The translations under genes were made by a program, and so were the position numbers. 64,000 nt of DNA from Corynebacterium oculi (GTDB taxonomy: Bacteria > Actinomycetota > Actinomycetes > Mycobacteriales > Mycobacteriaceae): positions 372,001 to 436,000 of the forward strand of contig NZ_LKST01000001.1 in NCBI RefSeq assembly GCF_001412105.1, in the 5' to 3' direction. The notes beneath the pieces are model-generated. The model saw nothing but the letters and a program-made list of their open reading frames with translations, was not told where the DNA came from and made no database searches. How positions within the stretch are numbered: position 1 is the first letter of the stretch; the number at the start of each line of letters is the position of its first letter. Shown in pieces: positions 8,429 to 18,575 of this stretch.

Positions 8429-9103
8429 ATGTGGAGTACCACGTTCTATCGGCTGGGATTGGAGGTGTGTGAATATTTGCTGGATATTATCATCGCGTTA
8501 TCGTTCTTCTGGATAGTGGTCCTGTTTTGCGTTATCAGATACAATTATGATAATCTCAGTGTGAAGCAAGAGTTGATTTTATATGGTTTTATTGTATTTC
8601 CCCCGTTCCCACTCATGTTTCTATTCTCTGTATCGGTATTCCTGTCGTGGTTTCCGAGATATTCATCCAAACTTTTCGATCCATTCCTATCTCCATCGAT
8701 AATTATTTCGCCGATATTTTTGATCGCGGTGATGATCATTCCCTTGATGTTCATTGAAGAGATTCCTATCAAAAGAATTTTTGATATTAGATTCGATCTG
8801 ATATGTTCAGCTGCCATCTTTTATGTATGGATGTACAGATTTGATATCCTATTCATGTTTCTTCGGGGGAATGGCTGGACTCACTCTCGGGCGGGACAGG
8901 CCCGGTGGGATGGCTTCTGTGAAAGGGTGAAGGCATATGGATATGCGGATATAGAGGGGGATAGGTGGTTGGATGTGGGTGATGGTGAATATCAATTTTA
9001 TTATAGGGACCATGTGGAATTGGTGGATGGTAGGAATAGGCGGAGGCGTCAAAGTAAGCCCACGTGGTTCTTGTGGTTGCGGAGTTTTTGGGATCGGCGA
9101 TGA
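8429..9103 (+). CDS. membrane protein of unknown function
   Basis: 224 residues, A+T-rich. Four hydrophobic segments are visible at about residues 17-37, 49-70, 86-107 and 115-135. They are followed by a cytoplasm-like C-terminal part with acidic and aromatic residues and a basic end (GRNRRRRQSKP). The start is uncertain because no good ribosome-binding site precedes ATG 8429. A GGAGG at 8461-8465 could serve an internal TTG at 8477. It shares the low G+C and position of the toxin/immunity cluster and may be part of the same accessory segment. No family is recognised. Confidence 0.5.
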   Translation: MWSTTFYRLGLEVCEYLLDIIIALSFFWIVVLFCVIRYNYDNLSVKQELILYGFIVFPPFPLMFLFSVSVFLSWFPRYSSKLFDPFLSPSIIISPIFLIAVMIIPLMFIEEIPIKRIFDIRFDLICSAAIFYVWMYRFDILFMFLRGNGWTHSRAGQARWDGFCERVKAYGYADIEGDRWLDVGDGEYQFYYRDHVELVDGRNRRRRQSKPTWFLWLRSFWDRR

Positions 9104-9420
9104 TCTAGAAGGAATAATCCTGGTGGTAGGAGGGGGCGGGTGGGTAGAGAGGGCATGGGGGATTTAAAGCCGCTATATGCGGGGGAGGGAAGCTGCTTCT
9201 GAGAGGATTGGATGAGAGGCTTGGAGGGGGAGAAGAATGGAGAGGAGTAAGGCCTTTTATAAGCGCCCCTGGAGAACCGCGCCAGCCTGGCCCCACTCCG
9301 TACTTCTTCTAGCATCTTTTTCCAACGCGGTGAGGTGCATCCATGATCCCCCGGAAGCCCGGTTCCTGCTGTGCAGGGAACGGGGCAGGGAACGGGTGTA
9401 GGTGGCCCAGAAATTGGGGG
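9104..9420. other. intergenic region between convergent genes
   Basis: No coding signal is supported. The only structure seen is an imperfect hairpin at 9358-9384 (12-bp arms with one mismatch and one G-T pair, loop TGT) lacking a T run. It could act as a weak bidirectional end for the two converging genes. G+C content returns to the host level across this stretch. Confidence 0.4.
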
Positions 9421-10560
9421 CTAGCTAAACCGTAACTGCGTGGCGGTGTCCTGCACTACGCGGACGTCGGATTCCTGCTGCCCGTAGACCACGCGGGTGG
9501 TCAGCGCCACTGTGCCCTCGTGGGGAAGGGCCTCGTTGAGGTTGAGCCGCAGGGTGCCGGTGCTGCTGGTATTGGTGTTCATGACGTCGAGGGTCTGTGT
9601 CCCTAGGTTGGCCTGGGAAGGGGCGTCGGCAGTAGTACTAGCCGTATCCGAATCCTCAACCTCCGCGCCGTTCTCCGCAGAGGCAGCACCAGTATCGAGC
9701 GTGAGCGCCCCCTGCGCGGGCCGCTGCTGCACGCTCACGCTAAGTTCCACGGTGTCGCCGTCGAGCGCGGTGAGGGTGTACGTGGTGGTTTGTAGTAGGG
9801 TGGCCTCCCCGGTCACGCGGGAGTCCACGCTCCATACGGCCCCCACACCCACGGGTTCCTTGGGGAAGATCACGGGGAGGGAAAGCAGTTTCATCATGGC
9901 TTTTTCCACGAGGGCGCGGCTCTCATCATTGGCCTCGGTGGGGGCGGCGAGGTTCACGGTGTCGATGCGCCCGCTGGCGTCGCCCTGCCAGCCCAGGGTG
10001 AATCCCTGGGCCGTCTCTAAGTCGGGGTTTTGTTCTGCGAGGGAGGAGGTGGGCTTGCCCAGGGTGGTGTCCACGCGCCGCGTGGCGGCCTCCTCGGTTC
10101 CCGCAGAACCGGCTCCGCCGTCCTTGTCGGAATCGCCGGAATCGTCAGAATCGCGCGAGCCCTCCGCCGCGCTGCCGGTGGCCCGCAGGGGCAGGGTGAG
10201 GGTTTCCGCGTCCTGCATGAGGGGGGTGTCTTGGGCGGCCTCGGGGGCCTGTACCTGCACGGCGTCGGCACGCATCACCTGTTGCTCGAAGCCGGAGGTG
10301 ACGGCCACGCTGACCTTTTGCTCGGGGCGTTCGGAGGCGTATTCCAGGGTGCGGTGTGGGGCGTTGCCGGGGGTTTGGAGAAGCACGCGGGCGGGATCGA
10401 CCTGGAGGGCCACGGGGGTCTCCACGTTGTCCGGGGTGTCCTCGGTGGAGCAGGCGGTGAGCACCAGGGTCGCGCTGAGCGCTGCGCAGAGCAGGGCGCG
10501 GCGGTAGCGGGGGGCGTCGATACGCGGGCGGTGGGAGTAACGGAAACCTAGTACACGCAC
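9421..10560 (-). CDS. lipoprotein, possibly DUF6263-like
   Basis: About 379 residues from GTG 10560, chosen because TAAGTT lies 7 nt upstream (a leaderless -10) and the N-terminus then forms a signal peptide ending in the lipobox LTAC. Upstream in-frame codons would run into the divergent lspA promoter region. The body contains a Ser/Asp/Gly-rich stretch (about residues 150-185) and a later PVIFPKEPVGVGAVWSVD segment. The latter recalls the DUF6263 group of actinobacterial lipoproteins. This is recall, not a search. The C-terminal third is predicted beta-rich. Its function is unknown. It is divergent from lspA, whose product would mature it. Confidence 0.7.
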   Translation of the reverse strand: MRVLGFRYSHRPRIDAPRYRRALLCAALSATLVLTACSTEDTPDNVETPVALQVDPARVLLQTPGNAPHRTLEYASERPEQKVSVAVTSGFEQQVMRADAVQVQAPEAAQDTPLMQDAETLTLPLRATGSAAEGSRDSDDSGDSDKDGGAGSAGTEEAATRRVDTTLGKPTSSLAEQNPDLETAQGFTLGWQGDASGRIDTVNLAAPTEANDESRALVEKAMMKLLSLPVIFPKEPVGVGAVWSVDSRVTGEATLLQTTTYTLTALDGDTVELSVSVQQRPAQGALTLDTGAASAENGAEVEDSDTASTTADAPSQANLGTQTLDVMNTNTSSTGTLRLNLNEALPHEGTVALTTRVVYGQQESDVRVVQDTATQLRFS

Positions 10561-10567
10561 GGTGTCC

Positions 10568-10573
10568 AACTTA
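10568..10573 (-). promoter_or_regulatory. -10 element (TAAGTT) of the lipoprotein gene
   Basis: TAAGTT on the minus strand is 7 nt from GTG 10560. It faces the lspA promoter across about 50 bp, making a compact divergent promoter pair. Confidence 0.4.
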
Positions 10574-10623
10574 CCGCCTGACTTCCGCGCGGGGTGCGGT
10601 GGTGCCGGGCGGTGGGGATGGGG

Positions 10624-10629
10624 GACAAT
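10624..10629 (+). promoter_or_regulatory. -10 element (GACAAT) of lspA
   Basis: GACAAT ends 7 nt before GTG 10637, the spacing seen at many other starts in this window. This favours GTG 10637 over the ATG at 10628, which is inside the hexamer. Confidence 0.45.
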
Positions 10630-10636
10630 GGGAGCC

Positions 10637-11140
10637 GTGACGCAGCGCTCAACGGAGAAAAAACGGCCCTTTGTGGTGTTCATGGCCGCCACGGTGCTCC
10701 TCGTGGCGGCGGTGGATCAGGCGGTCAAGGCGATTATGCTGTCCTGGTTGGAGCCGGGGGTGCCGCAGCCGGTGCTGGGGGACTGGTTCCGGTTCCTGCT
10801 GCTTTTTAATCCCGGGGCGGCCTTCTCGATGGGCCAGAACTCCACCTGGCTTTTTACGTGCTTCCAGATCGCGTTCATCGTGGGGGTGGCGGTGGCGGCC
10901 CCCCGGGTGCGCGATCCCTGGACGGCCCTGGGCTTGGCTCTGGTGGGCGGCGGGGCCCTGGGGAACCTCATGGATCGCTTGTTCCGCGACCCGCAGTTTT
11001 TCCTGGGGCACGTGGTGGATTACATCTCCGTGGGGGGTTTTGCGGTGTTTAATATCGCCGATGCCTGTATTAGCGTCGGAGTGGTGATCTTCATCATCGG
11101 TATGCTTCTGGAGGAGCGACGCGCCAAGGAGGTGGGCTGA
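10637..11140 (+). CDS. lspA: lipoprotein signal peptidase II
   Basis: Cleaves the signal peptide of prolipoproteins after Lgt has attached diacylglycerol to the lipobox Cys. It is an integral membrane aspartyl protease. The 167-residue product has four hydrophobic segments and both conserved Asp motifs: [10 protein letters not shown] and [10 protein letters not shown] longer frame opens at 10562, but the GTG at 10637 with an upstream -10 hexamer fits the family N-terminus better. The stop TGA overlaps the ATG of rluD (TGATG), implying co-translation, an arrangement common for lspA and rluD. Confidence 0.92.
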   Translation: MTQRSTEKKRPFVVFMAATVLLVAAVDQAVKAIMLSWLEPGVPQPVLGDWFRFLLLFNPGAAFSMGQNSTWLFTCFQIAFIVGVAVAAPRVRDPWTALGLALVGGGALGNLMDRLFRDPQFFLGHVVDYISVGGFAVFNIADACISVGVVIFIIGMLLEERRAKEVG

Positions 11141-12066
11141 TGGGCAGGGAAGTGCGGAGCCTCCCCGTCCCCGAGGGGCTGGTGGGTATGCGTATCGACG
11201 CCGCCTTGTCCAAGCTCCTCGGCTTATCCCGCAGCGTGGCGGCGGATCTCGCGGCGGCGGGCGACGTGCTCGTCGATGGCGCGGCGGCGGGGAAGTCGGC
11301 GCGGCTGGGCGCGGGCAGCCTGCTTACGGTGACCCTGCCGGAGCCCGCCGTCTCAGCCGAGCCCACGCCCGAGGAGGTAGAGGGCATGGAGATCCTCTAC
11401 TACGATTCCGACGTGATCGCCGTGCACAAGCCGGTGGGCGTGGCCGCGCACCCCACGGTGGGCTGGGAGGGTCCCACGGTGGTGGGTGGCCTGGCCGGGG
11501 CGGGCTTTCGCATCTCCACCTCGGGCCCACCCGAGCGCCAGGGCATCGTGCAACGCCTGGACGTGGGCACCTCCGGGGTGATGGTGGTGGCGGCCTCCGA
11601 GCGCGGATACTCCGTGCTCAAGCGCGCCTTTAAGGAACGCACGGTGACCAAGACGTACCACGCCCTGGTGCAGGGCCACCCGGACCCGTTCACCGGGACT
11701 ATCGACGCCCCCATCGGCCGGCACCCCTCCTCCGGCTGGCGCTTTGCGGTGACCACCGACGGCAAGCCGGCGGTGACGCACTACGAAACCATCGAGGCCT
11801 TCCCGGAGGCCACGCTGCTGGAGGTGCACCTGGAGACGGGCCGCACCCACCAGATCCGCGTGCACATGTCCGCCATTCATCACCCCTGCTGCGGCGATCC
11901 GATGTACGGCTCCGATCCCGAGCTGGCGCGCCGCCTGGGGCTGATCCGCCAGTGGCTGCACGCGGTGCGCCTGGGCTTTCATCACCCCGCCGATGGCCGC
12001 TGGATGGAGATTGAGGCCCCCTACCCGGCGGACCTTGAGGCCGCTCTGGAAAGGGTGCGCGCATGA
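11140..12066 (+). CDS. rluD: RluD-type 23S rRNA pseudouridine synthase
   Basis: A 308-residue RluA/RluD-family enzyme that isomerises uridines in large-subunit rRNA. It has an N-terminal S4-like RNA-binding domain (residues 1-75). The catalytic domain contains the signature RLDVGTSG with the catalytic Asp, and GRTHQIRVH further on. It is translationally coupled to lspA upstream, and its last codons overlap the next gene as ATGA. The specific target positions (RluD: 1911/1915/1917 in E. coli) are inferred from the family. Confidence 0.9.
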   Translation: MGREVRSLPVPEGLVGMRIDAALSKLLGLSRSVAADLAAAGDVLVDGAAAGKSARLGAGSLLTVTLPEPAVSAEPTPEEVEGMEILYYDSDVIAVHKPVGVAAHPTVGWEGPTVVGGLAGAGFRISTSGPPERQGIVQRLDVGTSGVMVVAASERGYSVLKRAFKERTVTKTYHALVQGHPDPFTGTIDAPIGRHPSSGWRFAVTTDGKPAVTHYETIEAFPEATLLEVHLETGRTHQIRVHMSAIHHPCCGDPMYGSDPELARRLGLIRQWLHAVRLGFHHPADGRWMEIEAPYPADLEAALERVRA

Positions 12067-12641
12067 GTGCCCGGATCGCGCGCACGCTGCTGCCCTCCCT
12101 GATCCTGGTGATTTTCCTCGGCGGCGTGCTGCTCCTGGGTTCCTGGGCGCAATCGCGCGGGGAGGCCACCCCGCTGATCAACGGCGATTCGGTGGGGATC
12201 GAGGCCGAGGAATCCTACGCGGATTACCAGACCCGCGCGGCGGCCAGCCTGCGAGCCGCACCGGAGGATCAATCGGCCTACGCCCTGGTGGTGTTTCGCG
12301 ATTGGCTCGATCCCGAGCAGGCCGGTGCCTTGGTGGAGCCGCTGGACAGGGTGAACGCCGAGATCGTGGACGCGGTGCACATCGCCGCGCTGCCGGAGCC
12401 GGTGGCCGAGGCCTCGCGCGCCGAGGTGCTTGACCTGGGTATGCAGCGCACGCTGGTGATCTATGACACCGCCAAGCCGCGCCTGAGCGCGGTGGTGGTG
12501 CGCGATACCGGGGCCACGCTGCGCGACTGGGCGCGGGAGCATGAGGAGGATCTGACCGCCGTGGACGTGCTCCCCGCCGACGCCGTGTGGGGTTTCTTTG
12601 GCATACGCTTTACCCCGCCGATGGATCACGAGGGGGAGTAG
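12063..12641 (+). CDS. membrane-anchored protein of unknown function
   Basis: 192 residues with one N-terminal hydrophobic helix (about residues 8-28) and a soluble, acidic extracytoplasmic part. No recognised domain. It overlaps rluD by 4 nt (ATGA), so it belongs to the lspA-rluD operon. Its 3' end overlaps the convergent rarD by about 32 bp. Confidence 0.75.
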   Translation: MSARIARTLLPSLILVIFLGGVLLLGSWAQSRGEATPLINGDSVGIEAEESYADYQTRAAASLRAAPEDQSAYALVVFRDWLDPEQAGALVEPLDRVNAEIVDAVHIAALPEPVAEASRAEVLDLGMQRTLVIYDTAKPRLSAVVVRDTGATLRDWAREHEEDLTAVDVLPADAVWGFFGIRFTPPMDHEGE

Positions 12642-13497
12642 CGGGGCTGCGGCGCGCCCGGTGCCGGGTGGCGTCCGTGATGAAGATCGCCACCGCCACC
12701 CAGATCAGCAGGAACCCCACCCAGCGCTGCGGGGAGATGTGCTCCTGCACCACAAACAGCGCCCAGAGCATCTGCATGGTGGGGGTGAGATATTGCAGCA
12801 TGCCCACGGCAGACAGCGTGATCGCCTTGGTGGCGCGGGCAAAGAGCAGCAGCGGAATCACCGTGATAACCCCGGAGAGCATCAGGAGCCCCAGGTGGCC
12901 CGGGCCGTGATCGAAGGCGGTGCCCCGCCCGGTGCCCTCAAGCCAGCCCAGGTAGCCCAGCGCCAGCGGGGTGAGCACCAGGGTCTCCGCCGCCAGGCCC
13001 GCCGCCCCGGACACGGAAATCTGCTTTTTCAACAGGCCATACACCCCAAAGCTCAGGGCCAAGCCCAGCGCCAACACCGGGGGATGGCCCCCGATGACCG
13101 TCAGCCACAGCACCGCCACCCCGGCCAGGAGCACGGCGATGAGCTGGAACCGGCGCAGCCGCTCGCCCAGGATGAACACGCCCAAGAGCACGCTCACCAG
13201 GGGGTTGATGAAGTACCCCAGGGCGGCGTCCGCCACGTGCCCGGAGTTCACCGCCACGATGTAGATCAGCCAGTTGGCCGCGATGAGGAGGCCCGCCGCC
13301 CCCATGCGCAGCCAGGTGGCGCGGGAGGCGCGGCGCAGCTCGGCCCAGCCCTTGGTGGCGCTGAGCACCAGGGCCATGAGCACGGCGGCCCATATGATCC
13401 GGTGAGAGAGGATCTCTACCGCGTTGGCGGGCTCCAAGAGCGGGAAGAACGCGGGGAAAAGCCCCCACAAGAGATACGCCAGGATGCCGTAGACCAT
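12610..13497 (-). CDS. rarD: EamA/RarD-family transporter
   Basis: 295 residues with about ten hydrophobic helices. The N-terminus (GILAYLLWGLFPAFFPLL) and the SHRIIWA and ALGYFINPL motifs are characteristic of RarD proteins of the drug/metabolite transporter superfamily. The substrate is unknown. The last ~25 residues are Arg/Pro-rich and cytoplasmic. TACAGT lies 6 nt before the ATG, suggesting a leaderless message. The gene is divergent from dnaE. Confidence 0.88.
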   Translation of the reverse strand: MVYGILAYLLWGLFPAFFPLLEPANAVEILSHRIIWAAVLMALVLSATKGWAELRRASRATWLRMGAAGLLIAANWLIYIVAVNSGHVADAALGYFINPLVSVLLGVFILGERLRRFQLIAVLLAGVAVLWLTVIGGHPPVLALGLALSFGVYGLLKKQISVSGAAGLAAETLVLTPLALGYLGWLEGTGRGTAFDHGPGHLGLLMLSGVITVIPLLLFARATKAITLSAVGMLQYLTPTMQMLWALFVVQEHISPQRWVGFLLIWVAVAIFITDATRHRARRSPATPPRDPSAG

Positions 13498-13503
13498 GCG
13501 GTT

Positions 13504-13509
13504 ACTGTA
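13504..13509 (-). promoter_or_regulatory. -10 element (TACAGT) of rarD
   Basis: TACAGT on the minus strand, 6 nt from ATG 13497, fits a leaderless start. Confidence 0.45.
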
Positions 13510-13587
13510 GCCGCTGGGTGGGGCGCGTGCCCGCGATGAGCTCTACCTGCCGGTTTCCGCTCGGGGTGGGGGATTTGCCCCAGCGGA

Positions 13588-13593
13588 TAGACT
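13588..13593 (+). promoter_or_regulatory. -10 element (TAGACT) of dnaE
   Basis: TAGACT ends 7 nt before ATG 13601, consistent with transcription starting at the start codon. Confidence 0.55.
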
Positions 13594-13600
13594 GAGCGGC

Positions 13601-16600
13601 ATGGCCAAGAACTCCTCCTTTGTGCACCTGCATAACCACACGGAATACTCCATGCTCGACGGAATGGCCAAGGTGGACATGCTGGCCGAGGAGGTGAGCC
13701 GCCAGGGGATGCCAGCGGTGGGAATCACCGACCACGGCAACATGTTTGGCTCCAACGCCTTCTACCGCAAGATGGTGGAGGCCGGAATCAAGCCGATCAT
13801 CGGCATCGAGGCGTACATGGCCCCGGAATCTCGCTTCAATAAAAACCGCGTGCGCTGGGGCGAGCCCCACCAGAAATCCGATGACGTCTCCGCCTCCGGC
13901 GCGTACCTGCACCAGACCATGCTCGCGGAAAACGCCACCGGCCTGCGCAACCTCTTTTATCTCTCCTCGATGGCCTCCTACGAGGGGCAACTGGGCAAGT
14001 GGCCGCGCATGGACGCCGACCTCATCGCGGAGCACGCCGACGGTATCATCGCCACCACCGGCTGCCCCTCGGGGGACGTGCAAACACGCCTGCGCCTGGG
14101 GCAGTTCGATAAGGCCTTGGAGGCCGCCGCGATGTGGCAGGACATCTACGGCAAGGACAATTACTTCCTGGAACTCATGGATCACGGCCTGGACATTGAG
14201 ACCAGGGTGCGCTCCGAGCTCCTGGAGATCGGCCGCAAGCTGGGCCTGCCGCCCCTGGTGACTAATGATTGCCACTACGTGCTGCAATCCCAGTCCCAGC
14301 CGCACGAGGCCATGCTGTGCGTGCAGACGGGCAAGACTCTGCACGATCCCGACCGCTTCAAGTTCGGCGGCGACGGCTACTACATCAAGTCCGCCGCCCA
14401 GATGCGCGAGATCTGGGACGAGATGGTGCCCGACGGCTGCGATAACACCCTGTGGATCGCCGAGCGCGTGGGAGACTACGGCGAACTCTGGGAGGATCAC
14501 CCGCACGATCGCATGCCCATCGCGGACGTGCCGGAGGGGGAAACCCCCACCTCCTGGCTCACCCACGAGGTGATGGCGGGCCTGCAAGAGCGCTTTCCCA
14601 GCCAGGAGGTGCCGCAGGAATACATCGAACGCGCCAAGTATGAGATCAGCGTGATCGACATGAAGGGCTACCCCTCCTACTTCCTCATCGTGGCCGAGCT
14701 GATTAAGCACGCCCGCTCCGTGGGAATCCGGGTGGGGCCGGGCCGTGGCTCGGCCGCCGGCGCCCTGGTGGCCTACGCCCTGACCATCACCAACATTGAT
14801 CCCATTGAGCATGACCTCCTCTTCGAGCGATTCCTCAACCCCGAGCGGCCCTCCGCCCCCGATATTGATATTGACTTTGACGATCGCCGCCGCGGCGAGA
14901 TGATCCGCTACGCCTCCGACCGCTGGGGCGAGGACAAGATCGCCCAGGTGATTACGTTCGGCACGGTGAAAACCAAGCAGGCCATCAAGGACTCCGCCCG
15001 CGTGCAGTTCGGCCAGCCCGGCTACCAGATCGCCGACCGCATCACCAAGGCCCTGCCGCCGGCGATCATGGCCAAGGACATTCCACTCTCCGGGATCACC
15101 GACCCCAACCACGAGCGCTACGCCGAGGCCGGCGAGGTGCGCTCCCTCATCGAATCCGACCCGGACGTCAAGCAGATCTACGAGACCGCGCGCGGCCTCG
15201 AAGGGGTGGTGCGCCAGGCGGGCGTGCACGCCTGCGCCGTGATTATGGCCTCCGTGCCGCTGCTGGATCACATTCCCATGTGGAAGCGCGCGGCCGACGG
15301 CGCGCTGATTACCGGCTGGGACTATCCCGCCTGCGAGGCCATCGGCCTGCTGAAGATGGACTTCCTGGGCCTGCGCAACCTCACCGTGATCGGCGATGCG
15401 ATCGAGAACATCAAGGCCAACCGGGGAGAGGAGGTGCCGCTGGAGACCCTGGAGACGGAGGACGAGGAGGTGTACAAGCTGCTCAGCCGGGGCGATACCC
15501 TGGGCGTGTTCCAGCTCGATAGCGGCGGTATGCAGGAACTACTCAAGCGCATGCAGCCCACGGGATTTAAGGATATCGTGGCCTCCCTGGCGCTGTACCG
15601 CCCCGGCCCGATGGGCGTGAACGCCCACTGGGACTACGCGGACCGCAAGAACGGCCGCAAGCCGATCACTCCCATCCACCCGGAACTGGAGGAGCCGCTG
15701 CGCGAGATCCTCGATGAGACGTATGGCCTGATCGTGTACCAAGAGCAGATCATGCGTATCTCGCAGAAGGTGGCCAATTACACCGCCGGCGAGGCCGATA
15801 ACTTCCGCAAGGCGATGGGCAAGAAGAAGCCGGAGGTGCTGGCCAAGCAGTACGAGAAGTTCGCCGGAGGAATGAAGAATAACGGCTATTCCAAGGCCGC
15901 CGTGGACGCGCTCTGGGGCACCATCGAGCCCTTTGCCTCCTACGCGTTTAACAAGTCCCACGCGGCGGGCTACGGGCTGGTGTCCTTCTGGACGGCGTAC
16001 CTCAAGGCCCACTACGCCCCGGAGTACATGGCGGCCCTGCTCTCCTCCGTGGCGGATAAGAAGGATAAGTCCGCGATCTACCTGGCGGACTGCCGCCACC
16101 TAGGCATCAGGGTGCTCTCCCCGGACGTCAACGAGTCCCACAATGACTTCATGGCCGTGGGGGAGGACATCCGCTTTGGCCTGGGCGCGATCCGCAACGT
16201 GGGCAAGGACGTGGTGGACTCCATCGTGCGCACCCGCGAGGCCCAGGGCGCGTACAAGGACTTTGGCGATTACTTAGAAAAGATCGAGCTTTTGCCCTGC
16301 AATAAGCGCATCACGGAATCGCTGATCCGCGCCGGGGCCTTTGACTCCCTGGGGCTGCCGCGCAAGGGGCTGACCCTGATCCACGAGGACGCCGTGGACG
16401 CCGTGACCGCCACCAAAAAGGCGGCGGATAAGGGCCAGTTTGACCTGTTTGCGGGCCTGGGCGGCCAGGATGAGGCGATGGATAACGTCTTTGCCATCGA
16501 GGTGCCCGATGCCGAGTGGGATCGCAAGCACAAGTTAGCCCTGGAGCGCGAGATGCTGGGCCTGTACGTCTCCGGGCACCCCCTGGACGGCTTCGAGGAG

Positions 16601-17161
16601 GCCCTGGCCGCGCAAACCGATACCGCGATCACCACCATCCTGGGCGGGGAACTGCGCCACGGCCAAGAGGTGACCATCGGCGGCATCATCTCCGGGGTGG
16701 ATCGGCGCTTTTCCAAGAAGGACGGCTCCCCCTGGGCGATCGTGACCGTGGAGGATCACAACGGCGCGCAGACGGACCTACTGGTGTTCAACAAGGTCTA
16801 CGCCCTGGTGAGTTCGCAGATCGTGGAGGACAACATCATCCTGGCCAAGGCGCACGTTTCCATCCGAGACGAGCGCACCAGCCTGTTCTGCGATGACCTC
16901 AAGGTGCCCGAACTCGGCGCGGGCAACGGCAGCGGCGTGCCGCTGCGGCTGACCATGCGCACCGATCAGTGCACCCCCGTCAACATCAAGAAGCTCAAGG
17001 ACGTGCTGGTGGCCAACAGGGGAGAATCGGACGTGTACCTCAAACTGGTCAACGGGGAGGAATCCACCCTCATGATCCTGGGTGAGCATCTGCGTGTGGA
17101 TCGTTCGGCTTCTCTCATGGGTGATCTCAAGGCCACGATGGGGACCGGAATTTTGGGCTAA
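13601..17161 (+). CDS. dnaE: DNA polymerase III alpha subunit
   Basis: The replicative C-family DNA polymerase, 1186 residues, the usual length for DnaE1. An N-terminal PHP domain begins with [15 protein letters not shown]. The palm carries [14 protein letters not shown] (about residues 418-431) with catalytic aspartates. A C-terminal OB-fold region lies around residues 1010-1100. There is no frameshift or insertion. It is transcribed alone from a likely leaderless promoter, and the next gene starts 40 nt after its stop. It is the main polymerase rather than the imuB-associated DnaE2, judged from length and the absence of an SOS cassette. Confidence 0.96.
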   Translation: MAKNSSFVHLHNHTEYSMLDGMAKVDMLAEEVSRQGMPAVGITDHGNMFGSNAFYRKMVEAGIKPIIGIEAYMAPESRFNKNRVRWGEPHQKSDDVSASGAYLHQTMLAENATGLRNLFYLSSMASYEGQLGKWPRMDADLIAEHADGIIATTGCPSGDVQTRLRLGQFDKALEAAAMWQDIYGKDNYFLELMDHGLDIETRVRSELLEIGRKLGLPPLVTNDCHYVLQSQSQPHEAMLCVQTGKTLHDPDRFKFGGDGYYIKSAAQMREIWDEMVPDGCDNTLWIAERVGDYGELWEDHPHDRMPIADVPEGETPTSWLTHEVMAGLQERFPSQEVPQEYIERAKYEISVIDMKGYPSYFLIVAELIKHARSVGIRVGPGRGSAAGALVAYALTITNIDPIEHDLLFERFLNPERPSAPDIDIDFDDRRRGEMIRYASDRWGEDKIAQVITFGTVKTKQAIKDSARVQFGQPGYQIADRITKALPPAIMAKDIPLSGITDPNHERYAEAGEVRSLIESDPDVKQIYETARGLEGVVRQAGVHACAVIMASVPLLDHIPMWKRAADGALITGWDYPACEAIGLLKMDFLGLRNLTVIGDAIENIKANRGEEVPLETLETEDEEVYKLLSRGDTLGVFQLDSGGMQELLKRMQPTGFKDIVASLALYRPGPMGVNAHWDYADRKNGRKPITPIHPELEEPLREILDETYGLIVYQEQIMRISQKVANYTAGEADNFRKAMGKKKPEVLAKQYEKFAGGMKNNGYSKAAVDALWGTIEPFASYAFNKSHAAGYGLVSFWTAYLKAHYAPEYMAALLSSVADKKDKSAIYLADCRHLGIRVLSPDVNESHNDFMAVGEDIRFGLGAIRNVGKDVVDSIVRTREAQGAYKDFGDYLEKIELLPCNKRITESLIRAGAFDSLGLPRKGLTLIHEDAVDAVTATKKAADKGQFDLFAGLGGQDEAMDNVFAIEVPDAEWDRKHKLALEREMLGLYVSGHPLDGFEEALAAQTDTAITTILGGELRHGQEVTIGGIISGVDRRFSKKDGSPWAIVTVEDHNGAQTDLLVFNKVYALVSSQIVEDNIILAKAHVSIRDERTSLFCDDLKVPELGAGNGSGVPLRLTMRTDQCTPVNIKKLKDVLVANRGESDVYLKLVNGEESTLMILGEHLRVDRSASLMGDLKATMGTGILG

Positions 17162-17189
17162 AAAGCCCGTGCGCGGCTGGTCAGGCGAT

Positions 17190-17195
17190 TACAGT
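17190..17195 (+). promoter_or_regulatory. -10 element (TACAGT) of the MFS gene
   Basis: TACAGT ends 6 nt before ATG 17202. It supports that ATG rather than ATG 17196 or earlier in-frame starts inside dnaE. Confidence 0.45.
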
Positions 17196-17201
17196 ATGGC
17201 T

Positions 17202-18539
17202 ATGTCGCACAATGGTCTAAGTAAAAGCCTCACCCGCAACGAGCGCCTGGATCGCCTGCCGCTGACACCCAAGCACAAGAAGATGCTCTGGGGCTCCGGC
17301 ATCGGCTGGGCGCTCGACGCGATGGACGTGGGCCTCATCTCCTTCATCATGGCGGCCCTGGCTACGCACTGGGGGCTAAGCCACACCCAAACCTCCTGGC
17401 TGGCCTCCATCGGCTTCGTCGGCATGGCACTGGGGGCCACCTTCGGCGGGTTGCTGGCAGATCGGCTGGGACGCAGGCAGGTCTTTGCCGCCACCTTGCT
17501 CGTCTACGGCGTGGCCACGGGGGCCTCCGCGCTGGCGACGTCCCTTGCGGCGCTCATGGCGCTGCGCTTCGTCGTGGGCCTGGGCCTCGGCGCGGAACTC
17601 CCCGTGGCCTCCACGCTGATCTCGGAGTTCTCCCCGCGCCGCCTGCGCGGCCGTATGGTTGTGCTCCTTGAGGCCTTCTGGGCGCTGGGTTGGATCGCGG
17701 CGGCGGCCATCGGGGCGTTCGTGGTCTCGGCCTCGGAAAGCGGCTGGCGCTGGGCGCTGGCCCTGGGCTGCGTGCCGGCGGCCTACGCGCTCTACGTGCG
17801 GCTGCGGCTGCCGCAGTCCGTGCGCTTCCTGGAATCGAAGGGCAGGCACGAGGAGGCGGAGCGGATCGTGGCCGAGTTCGAGCGCGAGGCGGCGCTGATC
17901 GACGCCGCTCCGGTGAGCGAGGAAGAAGAACGCTACGACGAGACGGCCGCGGGGGCGCGGAGCATCTGGGCGCGGGGCCTGCGCGGGCGCACGGCGGCGC
18001 TGTGGGTGGTGTGGTTCTGCATCAACTTAAGTTATTATGGCGCGTTTATTTGGATTCCCTCGCTGCTGGTGGCCGATGGTTTTGGATTGGTGAAGTCTTT
18101 CCAATTCACCCTGATTATCACGCTGGCGCAATTACCCGGTTATGCGGTGGCCGCCTGGCTCATTGAGGTTTGGGGGCGGCGGGCCACTCTCGCAGCGTTT
18201 TTGGCGGGATCGGCGCTTTCCGCTGGGCTGTATGGTTACGCGGATTCCGTGCCGCTGATTATCCTGGCCGGGTGCCTGCTGAGCTTCTTTAACCTCGGGG
18301 CCTGGGGAGCCCTGTACGCCATTGGGCCGGAGCTTTATCCCACGGCGGTGCGCGGGGCAGGCACCGGGGCCGCAGCGGGGGTCGGGCGCATCGCCTCCAT
18401 CATCGCGCCGCTCATCGTGCCGCCGATTGTGGCCGGGTGGGGCACCGGGGCGTTCTTTGGGCTCTTCGGGGCGGCCTTTGTGATCGCGGCGCTGGCGGCC
18501 TGGACGCTGCCGGAGCAGCGGGGGAGGGTGTTGGGGTAG
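17202..18539 (+). CDS. MFS transporter, SV2/NiaP-like
   Basis: A 445-residue permease with twelve hydrophobic helices. The sequence GIGWALDAMDVGLISF in helix 1, the ADRLGRR loop between helices 2 and 3, and PELYPTAVRG near helix 11 are typical of the metabolite:H+ symporter subfamily that includes NiaP niacin carriers. The substrate is not determinable from sequence alone. An upstream in-frame extension to 17082 would overlap dnaE and is disfavoured. Confidence 0.85.
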   Translation: MSHNGLSKSLTRNERLDRLPLTPKHKKMLWGSGIGWALDAMDVGLISFIMAALATHWGLSHTQTSWLASIGFVGMALGATFGGLLADRLGRRQVFAATLLVYGVATGASALATSLAALMALRFVVGLGLGAELPVASTLISEFSPRRLRGRMVVLLEAFWALGWIAAAAIGAFVVSASESGWRWALALGCVPAAYALYVRLRLPQSVRFLESKGRHEEAERIVAEFEREAALIDAAPVSEEEERYDETAAGARSIWARGLRGRTAALWVVWFCINLSYYGAFIWIPSLLVADGFGLVKSFQFTLIITLAQLPGYAVAAWLIEVWGRRATLAAFLAGSALSAGLYGYADSVPLIILAGCLLSFFNLGAWGALYAIGPELYPTAVRGAGTGAAAGVGRIASIIAPLIVPPIVAGWGTGAFFGLFGAAFVIAALAAWTLPEQRGRVLG

Positions 18540-18575
18540 GGGCGTATGTATGGGGGACTATCCCCGAGGATATTC

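Noticed and set aside
13502..15271. 589-codon minus-strand frame opposite dnaE
   Set aside because: Antisense shadow of dnaE with Val/His/Gly-rich composition and no motif.
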